From Poseidonocella sedimentorum (lineage in GTDB: Bacteria > Pseudomonadota > Alphaproteobacteria > Rhodobacterales > Rhodobacteraceae), in assembly GCF_900116005.1 (NCBI RefSeq), contig NZ_FOYI01000005.1, forward strand, positions 1 through 64,000: DNA of 64,000 nucleotides, read 5' to 3'. Below the pieces are notes generated by a model, which was given only the letters and a program-made list of their open reading frames with translations, made no database searches and was not told where the DNA came from. Of the stretch, positions 8,610 through 18,036 are shown piece by piece. The position numbers and the translations under genes were made by a program. Positions within the stretch are counted from its first letter, which is position 1, and each line of letters starts with the position of its first letter.

Positions 8610-10412
8610 ATGGCAGCTTACGAATACGAAACCCATGCCTATGATGTCGTCGTCGTGGGGGCCGGGGGCGCCGGTCTGCGCGCGACGCTGGGCATGGCCG
8701 AACAGGGGCTCCGCACCGCCTGCGTGACCAAGGTCTTCCCAACGCGGTCCCACACCGTGGCGGCGCAAGGCGGTATCGCCGCGTCGCTCTCCAACATGGG
8801 CCCGGATCACTGGCAGTGGCACATGTATGACACGGTCAAGGGGTCTGACTGGCTCGGCGACACCGATGCGATGGAATACCTCGCCCGTGAAGCGCCCAAA
8901 GCTGTCTATGAACTGGAGCACTACGGCGTTCCCTTCTCGCGGACCGAGGCGGGCACGATCTACCAACGCCCCTTCGGCGGCCACACCACCGAGTTCGGGG
9001 AAGGTCCCCCGGTGCAACGCACCTGCGCCGCCGCCGACCGGACCGGCCACGCGATCCTGCACACGCTCTACGGCCAGAGCCTCAAGAACAACGCCGAGTT
9101 CTACATCGAGTATTTCGCGATCGACCTGATCATGTCCGAGGACGGGCAGTGTCAGGGTGTGCTCGCCTGGAAACTGGATGACGGCACACTGCACCTTTTC
9201 TCCGCCAAGATGGTCGTTCTCGCGACGGGCGGCTACGGGCGCGCGTATTTCTCCGCGACCTCGGCCCACACCTGCACCGGTGACGGCGGCGGGATGGTCG
9301 CGCGGCAAGGCCTGCCGCTTCAGGACATGGAGTTCGTCCAGTTCCACCCGACCGGCATCTACGGCGCCGGTTGCCTCATCACTGAAGGCGCTCGGGGCGA
9401 GGGCGGGTACCTCACCAATTCCGAAGGCGAGCGCTTCATGGAGCGCTACGCGCCCACCTACAAGGATCTCGCCTCCCGCGATGTGGTTTCGCGCTGCATG
9501 ACGATGGAGATCCGCGATGGCCGGGGTGTTGGCGCGGAAGGTGATCACATCCACCTCCACCTCAACCACCTGCCGCCCGAAACCCTCGCCGAGCGCCTTC
9601 CGGGGATCTCGGAATCCGCGCATATTTTTGCCGGGGTGGATGTGACCAAGGAGCCGATCCCGGTGTTGCCGACCGTGCACTACAACATGGGCGGTATTCC
9701 GACGAATTATTGGGGCGAAGTTCTCAACCCGACACAGGATGATCCTGATCGCATCTCTCCCGGCCTCATGGCCGTGGGCGAGGCGGGGTGCGCGTCGGTG
9801 CACGGGGCCAACAGGCTCGGCTCCAACTCGCTCATCGACCTCGTGGTCTTCGGCCGCGCCGCCGCGATCCGCGCGGGCCAGGTCGTCGATCCTGAAACCG
9901 CCGTGCCGACCCCGAACAAGGCGAGCATCGACGCCGCCCTCGCGCGCTTCGATCACTACCGCTACGCCGACGGCGCCATCCCGACCGCCGATCTGCGCCT
10001 CGAGATGCAAAAGACCATGCAGGCCGACGCCGCCGTCTTCCGGACGGACAAGACGCTCGCCGAGGGCTGCGAGAAGATGGACGCGGTGGCCGCGAAAGTC
10101 GCCGACCTCAAGGTCACGGATCGCTCGCTCGTCTGGAACTCGGATCTCATGGAAACGCTGGAGCTCACCAACTTGATGCCCAACGCGCTGGCCACGATCC
10201 ACTCCGCGGTTGCGCGCAAGGAAAGCCGCGGCGCCCATGCGCATGAGGATTATCCGGATCGCGACGACGAGAACTGGCGCGTCCACACCCTCGCCACGGT
10301 GAGCGACAAGGTGGACCTGACCTATCGCCCGGTCCATCTCGACCCGCTCACCACCAGCGAAGAAGGCGGCATCGATCTCAAGAAAATCGCACCGAAAGCG
10401 CGGGTCTACTGA
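8610..10412 (+). CDS. sdhA: Succinate dehydrogenase flavoprotein subunit
   Basis: SdhA oxidises succinate to fumarate on covalent FAD. The 600-residue product has the dinucleotide-binding motif [13 protein letters not shown] near residue 15, the flavinylation segment [12 protein letters not shown] with the FAD-linking histidine, and the active-site region [14 protein letters not shown] followed by [11 protein letters not shown]. Later NMGGIPTN and [10 protein letters not shown] are typical. It is complete and ordinary. What is unusual is downstream: three further genes precede sdhB, and base composition falls immediately after the sdhA stop. Confidence 0.97.
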   Translation: MAAYEYETHAYDVVVVGAGGAGLRATLGMAEQGLRTACVTKVFPTRSHTVAAQGGIAASLSNMGPDHWQWHMYDTVKGSDWLGDTDAMEYLAREAPKAVYELEHYGVPFSRTEAGTIYQRPFGGHTTEFGEGPPVQRTCAAADRTGHAILHTLYGQSLKNNAEFYIEYFAIDLIMSEDGQCQGVLAWKLDDGTLHLFSAKMVVLATGGYGRAYFSATSAHTCTGDGGGMVARQGLPLQDMEFVQFHPTGIYGAGCLITEGARGEGGYLTNSEGERFMERYAPTYKDLASRDVVSRCMTMEIRDGRGVGAEGDHIHLHLNHLPPETLAERLPGISESAHIFAGVDVTKEPIPVLPTVHYNMGGIPTNYWGEVLNPTQDDPDRISPGLMAVGEAGCASVHGANRLGSNSLIDLVVFGRAAAIRAGQVVDPETAVPTPNKASIDAALARFDHYRYADGAIPTADLRLEMQKTMQADAAVFRTDKTLAEGCEKMDAVAAKVADLKVTDRSLVWNSDLMETLELTNLMPNALATIHSAVARKESRGAHAHEDYPDRDDENWRVHTLATVSDKVDLTYRPVHLDPLTTSEEGGIDLKKIAPKARVY

Positions 10413-10455
10413 TGTTACACCTGTTTCGAATTTCTAGTTCCTCAAAGATGTAGCG

Positions 10456-11073
10456 ATGCCTTTATATCGCACCGAGCAAGAGTTGTTTTACTTCGTCCAT
10501 GTTCCGAAATGTGCCGGGACAACAGTGACGGAGTATCTTGCCGTGCGGTTCGGGACTGCGGCATTCGAAGATCGCGCTTTTCGCCGGGATCCGCCTGAAA
10601 ACCCTTGGACCAGATCTTCTCCCCAGCATATCGACGCTCGCAATCTCGAGCGTATATTGCCCAGGGAATTTTATGACTCCGCCGCTGCTATCGTACGTCA
10701 TCCCGAGTCGAGGCTGGTTTCCGCCTTCAAGTTCCAGAAACGGCAAAAGACGATCCCCCGGCGAATGTCTCTTGAGAGGTGGCTCTATACTTTGCCAAGG
10801 GCCCAAAAAAAGAATGCGTTCGTTTATGATAACCACACCAGACCAATGGTGGAGTTTCTTCCGAAAGGCTGTGCATGGTTCAAATTAGAAGACGGTCTTG
10901 GCAAGTTTGTGGATTGGCTGGATAACCGGTTCGGCCCGGCACCAGAAGGTATTTCTTTGGGCCATGTGAAGAAATCACGCGAGACTGTTGAGGTGTCGGA
11001 CAAAGCAAAACGACTGATCGTGGAGCGATATGCCATCGACTATGAAACGTTCGGATATGGAACGGCACCATGA
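10456..11073 (+). CDS. Sulfotransferase family 2-like protein
   Basis: This 205-residue protein shows both PAPS-binding elements of cytosolic-type/Golgi-type sulfotransferases: the 5'-phosphosulfate loop YFVHVPKCAGTTV at about residues 12-24, and the 3'-phosphate motif IVRHPESRLVSAFKF at about residues 78-92. It would transfer sulfate to a carbohydrate or other acceptor. There is no signal peptide, so it should act in the cytoplasm. It lies 43 nt after sdhA with a weak ribosome-binding site, and its stop overlaps the glycosyltransferase start (ATGA). Codon use is clearly more AT-rich than in sdhA, which suggests it was acquired. The acceptor is unknown. Confidence 0.85.
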   Translation: MPLYRTEQELFYFVHVPKCAGTTVTEYLAVRFGTAAFEDRAFRRDPPENPWTRSSPQHIDARNLERILPREFYDSAAAIVRHPESRLVSAFKFQKRQKTIPRRMSLERWLYTLPRAQKKNAFVYDNHTRPMVEFLPKGCAWFKLEDGLGKFVDWLDNRFGPAPEGISLGHVKKSRETVEVSDKAKRLIVERYAIDYETFGYGTAP

Positions 11074-12074
11074 GGCAGACGACGGAGAGGGTAAGGCTGA
11101 TGCTCCCATGTCCGCCTCCGGAAGGCGGGCGGGCATGGGGAGACTACTATTTCGCCCAGTCGTTGAGCGAAGCTTTAAACCGGATTGGTGTATCGACGTC
11201 GCTGCAATTCGTGACAGAGAGGGAACCCGCAAGCGGGATTAAAGGCTGGATCAAGCGGATATCGTTCGAGCCGGGTGTTGATCTGGTCATTCGCGGCAAG
11301 GCGCCATTCAAGCGGCATTGGCCACGGCCGATATTTATTTGGCTGATTTCACAAGCCGACAAGCTGACCGAAAAGGAAATCTCTCGCGCTCGTCATATTT
11401 TTGTGGCTTCCCCTACCTACTGCGCCGAGCTTCAGGCACGCGGAGTTTCCGCAAGTCTTTTGCTGCAATGCACGGATCCTACGGTCTTTTCACCAGACAA
11501 GCGGCGAGCGGAACTCGCTTCGGACATACTTTTCGTAGGTAATCGCCGTAAATATGCGGAGCGGAACGTGGTGCGTGAATTGGTGGAAGCAGAGCTGCCG
11601 ATACAGGTTTGGGGACGAGGCTGGAGCGATCTTTTACCCGCTGCGGTCTTTGGTGGCGAACACATTCCAAACCATTTGCTGGGCGGCTACTATGCCTCTG
11701 CGAACGTCGTGCTTAATGATCACACGGACTCGATGCGTAAAATGGGGTTTCTCTCGAACAGAGCCTACGATGTATTGGCGAGTGGGACTTCTCTGGTCAC
11801 CGAACGTATGGATGGCGTTCCAGCTGAGTTCCGCGACCACATCTATCTTTATGATGAAGGTACTGCGGTCGATACGGTCAAGCGCGCACTACGAGCTCCC
11901 CATCGCGATCGCTCGGATATTGCAGCCTTGGTTCGCGAACATCACAGTTTCGATGTCCGAGCAAGGGTTTTGCGAGAGAAGATTTTCGGCGCATCGGTAG
12001 GGAGTTCGAAGTTTGGGGCTTCTACAAACACGCAATCGAACACAGCTAAACAAGCGGTAAGGGGAGGCGAATGA
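11070..12074 (+). CDS. Glycosyltransferase, CgeB-like / group 1 family
   Basis: This 334-residue protein resembles GT-B glycosyltransferases of the Glyco_trans_1_2 (CgeB-like) type. The C-terminal half shows the diagnostic segment YYASANVVLNDHTDSMR followed by MGFLSNRAYDVLASG, the nucleotide-sugar binding region. The N-terminal half holds GGRAWGDYYFAQSLSEAL and ends around FVGNRRKYAERN. No membrane segment is visible. It overlaps the upstream sulfotransferase and the downstream lipoprotein gene by ATGA junctions, so the three are translationally coupled. A 60-nt sample inside it (11341-11400) is 48% G+C, against 68% in a sample of sdhA (9421-9480). It probably modifies the same unknown glycan as the sulfotransferase. 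Confidence 0.82.
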   Translation: MRQTTERVRLMLPCPPPEGGRAWGDYYFAQSLSEALNRIGVSTSLQFVTEREPASGIKGWIKRISFEPGVDLVIRGKAPFKRHWPRPIFIWLISQADKLTEKEISRARHIFVASPTYCAELQARGVSASLLLQCTDPTVFSPDKRRAELASDILFVGNRRKYAERNVVRELVEAELPIQVWGRGWSDLLPAAVFGGEHIPNHLLGGYYASANVVLNDHTDSMRKMGFLSNRAYDVLASGTSLVTERMDGVPAEFRDHIYLYDEGTAVDTVKRALRAPHRDRSDIAALVREHHSFDVRARVLREKIFGASVGSSKFGASTNTQSNTAKQAVRGGE

Positions 12075-12403
12075 ACCGACAATTCCTTGCAATTCACATC
12101 GTGGTATCTTGCTTTCTGCTTTCAGCATGCTCCGGCTTTTCTTCCAGTGCGGACCAGCTGGTTCGATCACAGGCGAAACAGGCGGTGAACAATACGGTTG
12201 CCGCCAGATTTCCCGGGATCGACGCGAGCTTTGCGACAGATTGCATCATAGACGCGGCAAGCTCTGACGAGTTGATCTATCTGGCGAGTTCCGCCGTTTC
12301 CGGAGGCGATCAACGGACCGTGAGCAAGATTTTGGAAATAGCACAACGCCCACAATCAGCTACGTGTATTGCCCAGAATGGCATTGCCAAGCTGCCACTT
12401 TGA
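12071..12403 (+). CDS. Small predicted lipoprotein in the sdh operon
   Basis: This 110-residue product has a signal sequence ending in the lipobox LLSAC (cysteine at about residue 20), so it is predicted to be lipidated and periplasm-facing. The mature part has three further cysteine-containing or conserved patches (FATDCIIDAASSDEL, RPQSATCIAQNG) and may hold one disulfide. From memory, a small lipoprotein with the TDCIID pattern is commonly found between sdhA and sdhB in Rhodobacterales, so this is probably the ancestral occupant of the gap. Its function is unknown. It is coupled to the glycosyltransferase by ATGA and precedes sdhB by 12 nt. Confidence 0.8.
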   Translation: MNRQFLAIHIVVSCFLLSACSGFSSSADQLVRSQAKQAVNNTVAARFPGIDASFATDCIIDAASSDELIYLASSAVSGGDQRTVSKILEIAQRPQSATCIAQNGIAKLPL

Positions 12404-12415
12404 GAGACGAGATCC

Positions 12416-13195
12416 ATGGTTGAATTTACGCTACCTAAAAACTCCCGCATCCGCACGGGAAAGACCTGGCCCAAGCCTGCGGGGGCTACGAACGTCCGGA
12501 AGTTCAAGATTTATCGCTGGAACCCGGATGACGGCGAGAATCCCTCTGTCGACACCTATTTCGTCGACATGGATACCTGCGGGCCGATGGTTCTTGATGC
12601 TCTGATCAAGATCAAGAACGAGATTGATCCGACCCTGACCTTCCGCCGCTCCTGCCGTGAGGGGATCTGCGGCTCCTGTGCGATGAATATCGACGGGCGT
12701 AATACGCTCGCCTGCATTTATGGGATGGACGTGATCAAGGGCGACGTGAAGATCTACCCGTTGCCGCACATGCCTGTGGTCAAGGATCTCATTCCGGACC
12801 TCACGCATTTCTACGCCCAACACGCGTCGATCATGCCCTGGCTCGAGACCAAGACAAACCGGCCCGCCAAGGAGTGGAAGCAATCGATCGAGGATCGCAA
12901 GAAGCTCGATGGGCTTTATGAATGCGTGATGTGCGCGTCCTGTTCGACGTCCTGCCCGAGCTATTGGTGGAATGGCGATCGCTATCTCGGGCCGGCAGCG
13001 CTGCTTCATGCCTATCGGTGGATTATCGACAGCCGGGATGAAGCGACGGGCGAGCGGCTTGACGAACTGGAAGATCCGTTCAAGCTTTACCGCTGCCACA
13101 CGATCATGAACTGCGCCAAGACCTGCCCCAAGGGGTTGAATCCGGCGAAGGCAATTGCGGAAATCAAGAAGATGATGGTTGAACGGCAGGTCTGA
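12416..13195 (+). CDS. sdhB: Succinate dehydrogenase iron-sulfur subunit
   Basis: SdhB passes electrons from FAD to quinone through three clusters. All cluster ligands are visible in the 259-residue product: the [2Fe-2S] set in [12 protein letters not shown] plus a later LAC, the [4Fe-4S] set in [12 protein letters not shown], and the [3Fe-4S] set in [14 protein letters not shown]. It is complete, returns to normal high G+C, and ends the operon at a Rho-independent terminator. Its separation from sdhA by about 2 kb of other genes is the anomaly. Confidence 0.97.
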   Translation: MVEFTLPKNSRIRTGKTWPKPAGATNVRKFKIYRWNPDDGENPSVDTYFVDMDTCGPMVLDALIKIKNEIDPTLTFRRSCREGICGSCAMNIDGRNTLACIYGMDVIKGDVKIYPLPHMPVVKDLIPDLTHFYAQHASIMPWLETKTNRPAKEWKQSIEDRKKLDGLYECVMCASCSTSCPSYWWNGDRYLGPAALLHAYRWIIDSRDEATGERLDELEDPFKLYRCHTIMNCAKTCPKGLNPAKAIAEIKKMMVERQV

Positions 13196-13225
13196 GGGCC
13201 GTCTGGACTCGACCACGCGGATGAC

Positions 13226-13246
13226 GGGGGCGCTAAATGCGCCCCC
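13226..13246 (+). terminator. Terminator of the sdh operon
   Basis: GGGGGCGC (13226-13233), loop TAAAT, GCGCCCCC (13239-13246), followed by TGTTTTGTTT. It lies in the convergent gap between sdhB and deoD. Confidence 0.88.
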
Positions 13247-13254
13247 TGTTTTGT

Positions 13255-13965
13255 TTAGCTGTTCGCAAAGGCTGCGCCGAGCGCGATCTCGACCATTTCG
13301 CCGAAGCTGCGCTCGCGCTCGTCCGCCGGAAGGGCTTCCTTCGTTTGCAGATGATCGGACACGGTCAGCACCGCGAGCCCCCGCACCCCATGACGCGCCG
13401 CGAGATTGTAAAGCTCTGCGGCTTCCATCTCGACGCCGAGAATGCCGTGCCGGGTCATGATGTCCGACAGGTCAGGGCGCTCATCGTAGAACACATCCGA
13501 CGAGTAGATCCCGCCCACATGCGGCGCGATTCCCTTGGCTTCGGCAGTCTCAACGGCCGCGCGGAGCAGGGACCAATCGGCACAGGGCGCGAAATTGATC
13601 TCCCGGAATATGCCACGCGACGGAGTCGAAATCGATGTGGCCGTCATGGCAATGATCACGTCGCGGATCTTCACGTGCGACTGCATCGCGCCGCAGGATC
13701 CGATCCGGATCAAGGTCTTGGCGCCATATTGCGTAATCAGCTCGTTGGCATAGATCGACAGTGAGGGCATCCCCATGCCGGATCCGTGAATGGTCACGCG
13801 ATGACCATTCCAGGTCCCCGTATAGGCGAGCATGCCACGGACCTCGTTAACGAGCTCGGCATCCTTCAGAAATGTCTCCGCCGCCCATTGCGCGCGACGG
13901 GGGTCGCCGGGCATGAGGACAGTCTCGGCAATCTGGCCCTTCTCGGCTCCGATATGCACAGTCAT
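13255..13965 (-). CDS. deoD: Purine-nucleoside phosphorylase
   Basis: DeoD splits purine (deoxy)nucleosides with phosphate to free base and (deoxy)ribose-1-phosphate. The 236-residue product has the low-molecular-weight, hexameric-type features: [15 protein letters not shown] near the N-terminus (phosphate-binding GDP.RA), [22 protein letters not shown], and LTVSDHLQT with the catalytic aspartate. It converges with sdhB. The BMP-type importer encoded at 26.9-31.8 kb could supply its substrates, but the two are not co-transcribed. Confidence 0.95.
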   Translation of the reverse strand: MTVHIGAEKGQIAETVLMPGDPRRAQWAAETFLKDAELVNEVRGMLAYTGTWNGHRVTIHGSGMGMPSLSIYANELITQYGAKTLIRIGSCGAMQSHVKIRDVIIAMTATSISTPSRGIFREINFAPCADWSLLRAAVETAEAKGIAPHVGGIYSSDVFYDERPDLSDIMTRHGILGVEMEAAELYNLAARHGVRGLAVLTVSDHLQTKEALPADERERSFGEMVEIALGAAFANS

Positions 13966-13983
13966 TTCAAATCGCCTCGCGGA

Positions 13984-14292
13984 TCAGATGGCAAGATCTT
14001 CGACATCTTTTCCGGCATCAATCCAATCGATGACCCAGGCGGGTTTGCGCCCGCGGCCGGTCCATGTTTTGGTCGGATCTTCGGGATGGCGGTATTTCGG
14101 CGGGTTCTTGTCTTTGCCGCCGGATTTGTTCAGCAACTCATCCAGGGAATACCCAAATTCCTTCGCGGCCTTTTCGGCAGCAACCCGCGCTTCGGAGCGG
14201 GAACGCGCATCAACGGTTTTCAGGGCTTTGTCGATGTCCGCTCGCAATTGCAAAAGTTCATCACGGGACATTTTTTCGAGATCTATCGCCAT
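13984..14292 (-). CDS. H-NS/HvrA-like nucleoid-associated protein
   Basis: This 102-residue protein belongs to the H-NS family: a charged helical oligomerisation region (MAIDLEKMSRDELLQLRADI) followed by a C-terminal DNA-binding segment with PKYRHPEDPTKTWTGRGRKP, in which TWTGRGRKP is the core family motif. In Rhodobacter such proteins (HvrA) modulate photosynthesis or nitrogen genes; the targets here are unknown. The start is chosen at 14292 because GGAGG lies six bases upstream; an ATG 12 nt earlier would place that Shine-Dalgarno inside the gene. Confidence 0.9.
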   Translation of the reverse strand: MAIDLEKMSRDELLQLRADIDKALKTVDARSRSEARVAAEKAAKEFGYSLDELLNKSGGKDKNPPKYRHPEDPTKTWTGRGRKPAWVIDWIDAGKDVEDLAI

Positions 14293-14428
14293 TTTGGCCT
14301 CCATTTTTCGGAAGCAATTGGCTCTTGAGGCGGAAAGTGCAAGGGAAAAATTGTGTCAGAACCGGTGCTAACCTAGCGTCACTTATGGGAAAAGCTCTCT
14401 GGGGCGGTAATATTAACTATTTGCCGCC

Positions 14429-16396
14429 TTATTCTGCTGCGGTTTCGTGCCCGGGTGCTATGGTGATGATATCACTCATGATTGTATTGAGGTTGAAATC
14501 CTTCGGCGTATAAACGCGCATGACGCCCATGTTTTTCAATTCCTGGGCGTCCTTGTCAGGAATAATCCCCCCAACCACGACGGGAATATGCCCCAAGCCT
14601 TTTTCCCTCAACAGTTGCAAGAGCTTGGACACAAGCGGCAAATGGCTTCCTGAAAGAATGGAAAGGCCGATGACATGTGGCGCGCCGGTTTGCGCGGCGT
14701 CGGCAAGTTCGGCCGGGGTCATGCGGATACCATCATACTCCATATCCATGCCGCAGTCGCGCGCGCGGCAGGCGATCTGCTCGGCACCGTTGGAGTGCCC
14801 ATCGAGGCCGGGCTTTCCGATCAGGACCTTTAGGCGCCGGCCAAGCCTGTCGCTCACAGCGTCGACCTCTGCGCGCAGGTCTTCGAGCCCTTTGGTCCGG
14901 TTGGACCGCGCGGCGGAGACGCCCGTGGGGCCCCGATACTGGCCGAAAACGCGGCGCATTTCCGCGGCCCATTCGCCGGTGGTCACCCCGGCCCGGGCCG
15001 CGTCGATGGAGGCTGGCATGATGTTGTCCCCCGCCTCAGCTGCCGAGCGCAGGGTCGCGAGAGCCTGTGCCACTGCCGCGCCATCGCGGGTCGCGCGCCA
15101 GTCCTCAAGCTGTGCGATCTGCTGCGCTTCGACTGCGGGATCGACCGTCATGATCGTCGCGCCGCCTTCCATCAGCGGACTCGGCTCTCCCTCGGTCCAC
15201 CGATTGACACCGACAACAACGGACTCCTTGCGCTCGATCCGCCCGATCCTCTCCAGGTTGCTCTCCACCAGACGGCTTTTCATATAGTCGATCGCCCCGA
15301 TGGCCCCGCCCATCGCGGTCAAGGTGCCGAGCTCATGCCGCGCCGCGGTCTTCAGCTCCTTGACTTTGGCCTCCACGGCCGGATTGCCGTCAAACAGATC
15401 GTCAAATTCCAGAAGGTCGGTTTCATAGGCGAGGATCTGTTGCATCCGCATCGACCATTGCTGATCCCATGGTCGCGGCAATCCGAGGGCTTCGTTCCAC
15501 GCCGGCAATTGCACCGCCCGCGCACGCGCGTTGCGCGAGAGCGTGACCGCGAGCATTTCGATGAGGATGCGGTGGACATTGTTTTCCGGCTGTTGCTCGG
15601 TCAGCCCCAGCGAATTGACCTGCACCCCGTAGCGGAAGCGGCGGTATTTCGCATCGGCCACGTCATAACGCTCGCGGCAAATTTCGTCCCACAAGTCGAC
15701 AAAGGCGCGCATCTTGCACATTTCGGTCACGAACCGAATGCCGGCGTTTACGAAGAAGGAAATCCGCCCCACCAACGCTGGGAAATCTTCCGCCGCGACC
15801 CGGGGGCGCAATTCGTCAAGCACGGCAATCGCCGTGGCCAGCGCAAAGGCAAGCTCCTGTTCAGGTGTCGCGCCAGCCTCCTGCAAATGATAGGAGCAGA
15901 CGTTCATCGGGTTCCATTTCGGAACGTGCCGGTAGCAATATTCGGCCACGTCGCCGATCATTTTGAGCGAGGGTTGCGGTGGGCAGATATAGGTGCCCCG
16001 GCTGAGATATTCCTTGATCAGGTCATTCTGGACCGTGCCCTGAAGCTTGGTGATATCCGCTCCCTGCTCCTCGGCGACGGCGATATAGAGGGCCAAAAGC
16101 CAGGGCGCGGTGGCGTTGATCGTCATCGAGGTGTTCATCTGATCGAGCGGGATCTGATCGAAGAGCGCGCGCATGTCGCCCAGATGCGCCACCGGGACGC
16201 CCACCTTGCCGACCTCGCCGCGCGCCAGCTCATGATCGCTGTCATAGCCGGTCTGGGTCGGCAGATCGAAGGCCACCGAAAGCCCGGTCTGCCCCTTGGC
16301 CAGATTGGCGCGGTAGAGCGCGTTGGAGGCCTGCGCGGTGGAGTGCCCCGCATAGGTCCGGATGAGCCAGGGGCGGTCTTTTGGGCGATCGGTCAT
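14429..16396 (-). CDS. ecm: Ethylmalonyl-CoA mutase, B12-dependent
   Basis: Ecm converts (2R)-ethylmalonyl-CoA to methylsuccinyl-CoA using adenosylcobalamin, the committed step after Ccr in acetyl-CoA assimilation. The 655-residue protein is a single chain with an N-terminal TIM-barrel mutase domain (LSVAFDLPTQTGYDSD, TYICPPQPSLKMIGD) and a C-terminal cobalamin-binding domain with the lower-ligand motif GLDGHSNGAEQIA (DxHxxG), followed by IGLSILSGSHL. The strong overall resemblance to Rhodobacter Ecm and the adjacency to ccr favour Ecm over methylmalonyl-CoA mutase. The start is the ATG at 16396; an upstream TTG at 16408 is less likely. It is transcribed divergently from the acyltransferase gene. 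Confidence 0.93.
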   Translation of the reverse strand: MTDRPKDRPWLIRTYAGHSTAQASNALYRANLAKGQTGLSVAFDLPTQTGYDSDHELARGEVGKVGVPVAHLGDMRALFDQIPLDQMNTSMTINATAPWLLALYIAVAEEQGADITKLQGTVQNDLIKEYLSRGTYICPPQPSLKMIGDVAEYCYRHVPKWNPMNVCSYHLQEAGATPEQELAFALATAIAVLDELRPRVAAEDFPALVGRISFFVNAGIRFVTEMCKMRAFVDLWDEICRERYDVADAKYRRFRYGVQVNSLGLTEQQPENNVHRILIEMLAVTLSRNARARAVQLPAWNEALGLPRPWDQQWSMRMQQILAYETDLLEFDDLFDGNPAVEAKVKELKTAARHELGTLTAMGGAIGAIDYMKSRLVESNLERIGRIERKESVVVGVNRWTEGEPSPLMEGGATIMTVDPAVEAQQIAQLEDWRATRDGAAVAQALATLRSAAEAGDNIMPASIDAARAGVTTGEWAAEMRRVFGQYRGPTGVSAARSNRTKGLEDLRAEVDAVSDRLGRRLKVLIGKPGLDGHSNGAEQIACRARDCGMDMEYDGIRMTPAELADAAQTGAPHVIGLSILSGSHLPLVSKLLQLLREKGLGHIPVVVGGIIPDKDAQELKNMGVMRVYTPKDFNLNTIMSDIITIAPGHETAAE

Positions 16397-16533
16397 GGCG
16401 GCGGTCAACTCGCTTGGGGTAATAATATTTCCTTACGCTCGTGATATGCGAAACAAAGTGGCCGTGTCAATTCGCTGCGTTGCGGCGAGGGCGCGCTCTT
16501 GTCGTCGGGGCCCGTCTTTGCCAACGTCGCGCC

Positions 16534-17967
16534 ATGACATCGACCGTCGAACTCCCGCTGTGGCTATTCATCGTCATCCTGCTTTTCGCGGCGATCACGG
16601 CGGCCAGTCATCTGCTTTTCCCCTCCGTGCGCTGGTTCTTCCGGCGGCGGATGGAGCGGGTCGTGACGCGAGTCAACAAACGGCTGGCGCGGCCGATCCA
16701 GCCCTTCAAGCTCCTGCGCAGGCAGGACATGATCCAGAGACTGGTTTACGATCCGGAAGTGACGAAGGCGATCGTGGTCTATGCCGAGGCCAACGGCGTG
16801 CGGGAAGACGTCGCCTTCGAGCAGGCCAAGCGCTATGCGCGCGAAATCGTCCCCTCCTTCAGCGCCACGGCCTACTTCGGGTTTGCGATCCGTGCCGCGC
16901 GCTGGCTCTCCAATGCGCTCTATCGGGTGCGGCTGAGCCATGATGACGAGGCCGCCATCCGCCGGATCGACCCCGAAGCGACGATCGTCTTCGTCATGAA
17001 TCACCGCTCCAACATGGATTACGTGCTGGTCACCTATCTCGCCGCGCGCAAATCCGCGCTGTCCTATGCGGTCGGCGAATGGGCGCGGCTCTGGCCGCTG
17101 AGCGCGCTGGTCCGAGGGATGGGCGCGTATTTCATCCGGCGCAACTCGCGCAACGCGCTCTATCGCAAGGTCCTGGCGCAATACGTGCGCAAGGCGACGG
17201 ACGGCGGCGTCGCGCAGGCGATTTTCCCCGAAGGCGGGCTGAGTCTGAATGGCGCGGTGCAGACACCGAAGATGGGGCTCCTGAGCTATCTGGTGGAGGG
17301 GTATCGCAGCGGGGGGCGCAATGTCGTCTTTGTGCCGGTGGCGCTGAACTATGACCGTGTGCTGGAGGATCGCGTCCTTCTCGGGGCCGGCAAGGCGGGC
17401 GCGCGCCGGTTTCAGGGCGGCGTGCGCACGGCGTTCGCCTTCGTGGCGGAGCGGCTATGGCTCTGGGTGTCGCGGCGCTATCGGCGCTTTGGCTATGCGG
17501 CGGTTCACTTCGGTCTGCCGCTGTCGCTGGCCGAGGCCGTTGCGCAGGAGGAGGAGCCCACGGAGGCCCTGGCCACTGCGCTGATGGCGCGTATCGCGCG
17601 GGATGTTCCGGTCCTGCCTGTGCCGTTGGTGGCGCAGGTGTTGGCGCGTGGGGGCGACTGGGCACGAGGAGATCTCGACGCGGAGACCGCGGCGTTGAAG
17701 GCGCGGTTGGCCGATGTGCCCGGCCATTTCCCCTCGGAAGATACGGCGGAAATCGTGGAGTTTGCGCTGCGGCTGCTGAAAGAGCGCAAGCTCGTTGTGG
17801 AGGGGGGCGGAACGATCACCGTGCCCGAGGAGCATCGGCCGACCATCGAGTTTTACGCCCGCTCCATTGCTCAGCACCTGGAGTCACCGGCTCCGGATAA
17901 GCAGACCTCTCTCACGGCGGGAGAGGTTCAGACGGAGAGGGGCACTCCCGAATCCGCAAAGACATAA
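16534..17967 (+). CDS. PlsB-like glycerol-3-phosphate/1-acyl acyltransferase
   Basis: This 477-residue protein has the PlsC/PlsB acyltransferase motifs: block I NHRSNMDYVL (HxxxxD variant NHRSNMD) near residue 155, block II GAYFIRRNSRNALYR, and block III IFPEGGLSLNG. A hydrophobic N-terminal helix (LWLFIVILLFAAITAASHLLF) anchors it in the membrane. It should acylate glycerol-3-phosphate or lysophosphatidate at the start of phospholipid synthesis. The ATG at 16534 is chosen as the first methionine of homologous character (MTSTVELPLWLF). The gene lies between ecm and ccr and ends about 100 nt before ccr, with the ccr operator-like repeat immediately after its stop. Confidence 0.85.
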   Translation: MTSTVELPLWLFIVILLFAAITAASHLLFPSVRWFFRRRMERVVTRVNKRLARPIQPFKLLRRQDMIQRLVYDPEVTKAIVVYAEANGVREDVAFEQAKRYAREIVPSFSATAYFGFAIRAARWLSNALYRVRLSHDDEAAIRRIDPEATIVFVMNHRSNMDYVLVTYLAARKSALSYAVGEWARLWPLSALVRGMGAYFIRRNSRNALYRKVLAQYVRKATDGGVAQAIFPEGGLSLNGAVQTPKMGLLSYLVEGYRSGGRNVVFVPVALNYDRVLEDRVLLGAGKAGARRFQGGVRTAFAFVAERLWLWVSRRYRRFGYAAVHFGLPLSLAEAVAQEEEPTEALATALMARIARDVPVLPVPLVAQVLARGGDWARGDLDAETAALKARLADVPGHFPSEDTAEIVEFALRLLKERKLVVEGGGTITVPEEHRPTIEFYARSIAQHLESPAPDKQTSLTAGEVQTERGTPESAKT

Positions 17968-17976
17968 AATTACAAA

Positions 17977-18002
17977 AACAATGCAAATGGTGTTGCATTG
18001 TT
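17977..18002. promoter_or_regulatory. Inverted repeat upstream of ccr
   Basis: AACAATGCAA (17977-17986), spacer ATGGTG, TTGCATTGTT (17993-18002): a perfect 10-bp dyad about 73 nt before the ccr start. The ATGCAA/TTGCAT half-sites recall the TTTGCAAA sites of short-chain fatty acyl-CoA regulators (ScfR family, such as PccR), but the arrangement differs. It is a good candidate for the operator of the ethylmalonyl-CoA pathway. Confidence 0.65.
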
Positions 18003-18036
18003 GCTCGCCAATCCATAAATCCGGGGTAAGCCGCGA

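Noticed and set aside
9538-9552. GTGATCACA sequence within sdhA
   Set aside because: Single partial copy inside coding sequence, explained by codons for the protein; lacks the 21-bp partner.
8529-10337. A 602-residue open frame antisense to sdhA
   Set aside because: Mirror of a high-G+C gene with third-position bias; the antisense protein is His/Arg/Ala/Gly/Val-rich and has no recognisable domain.
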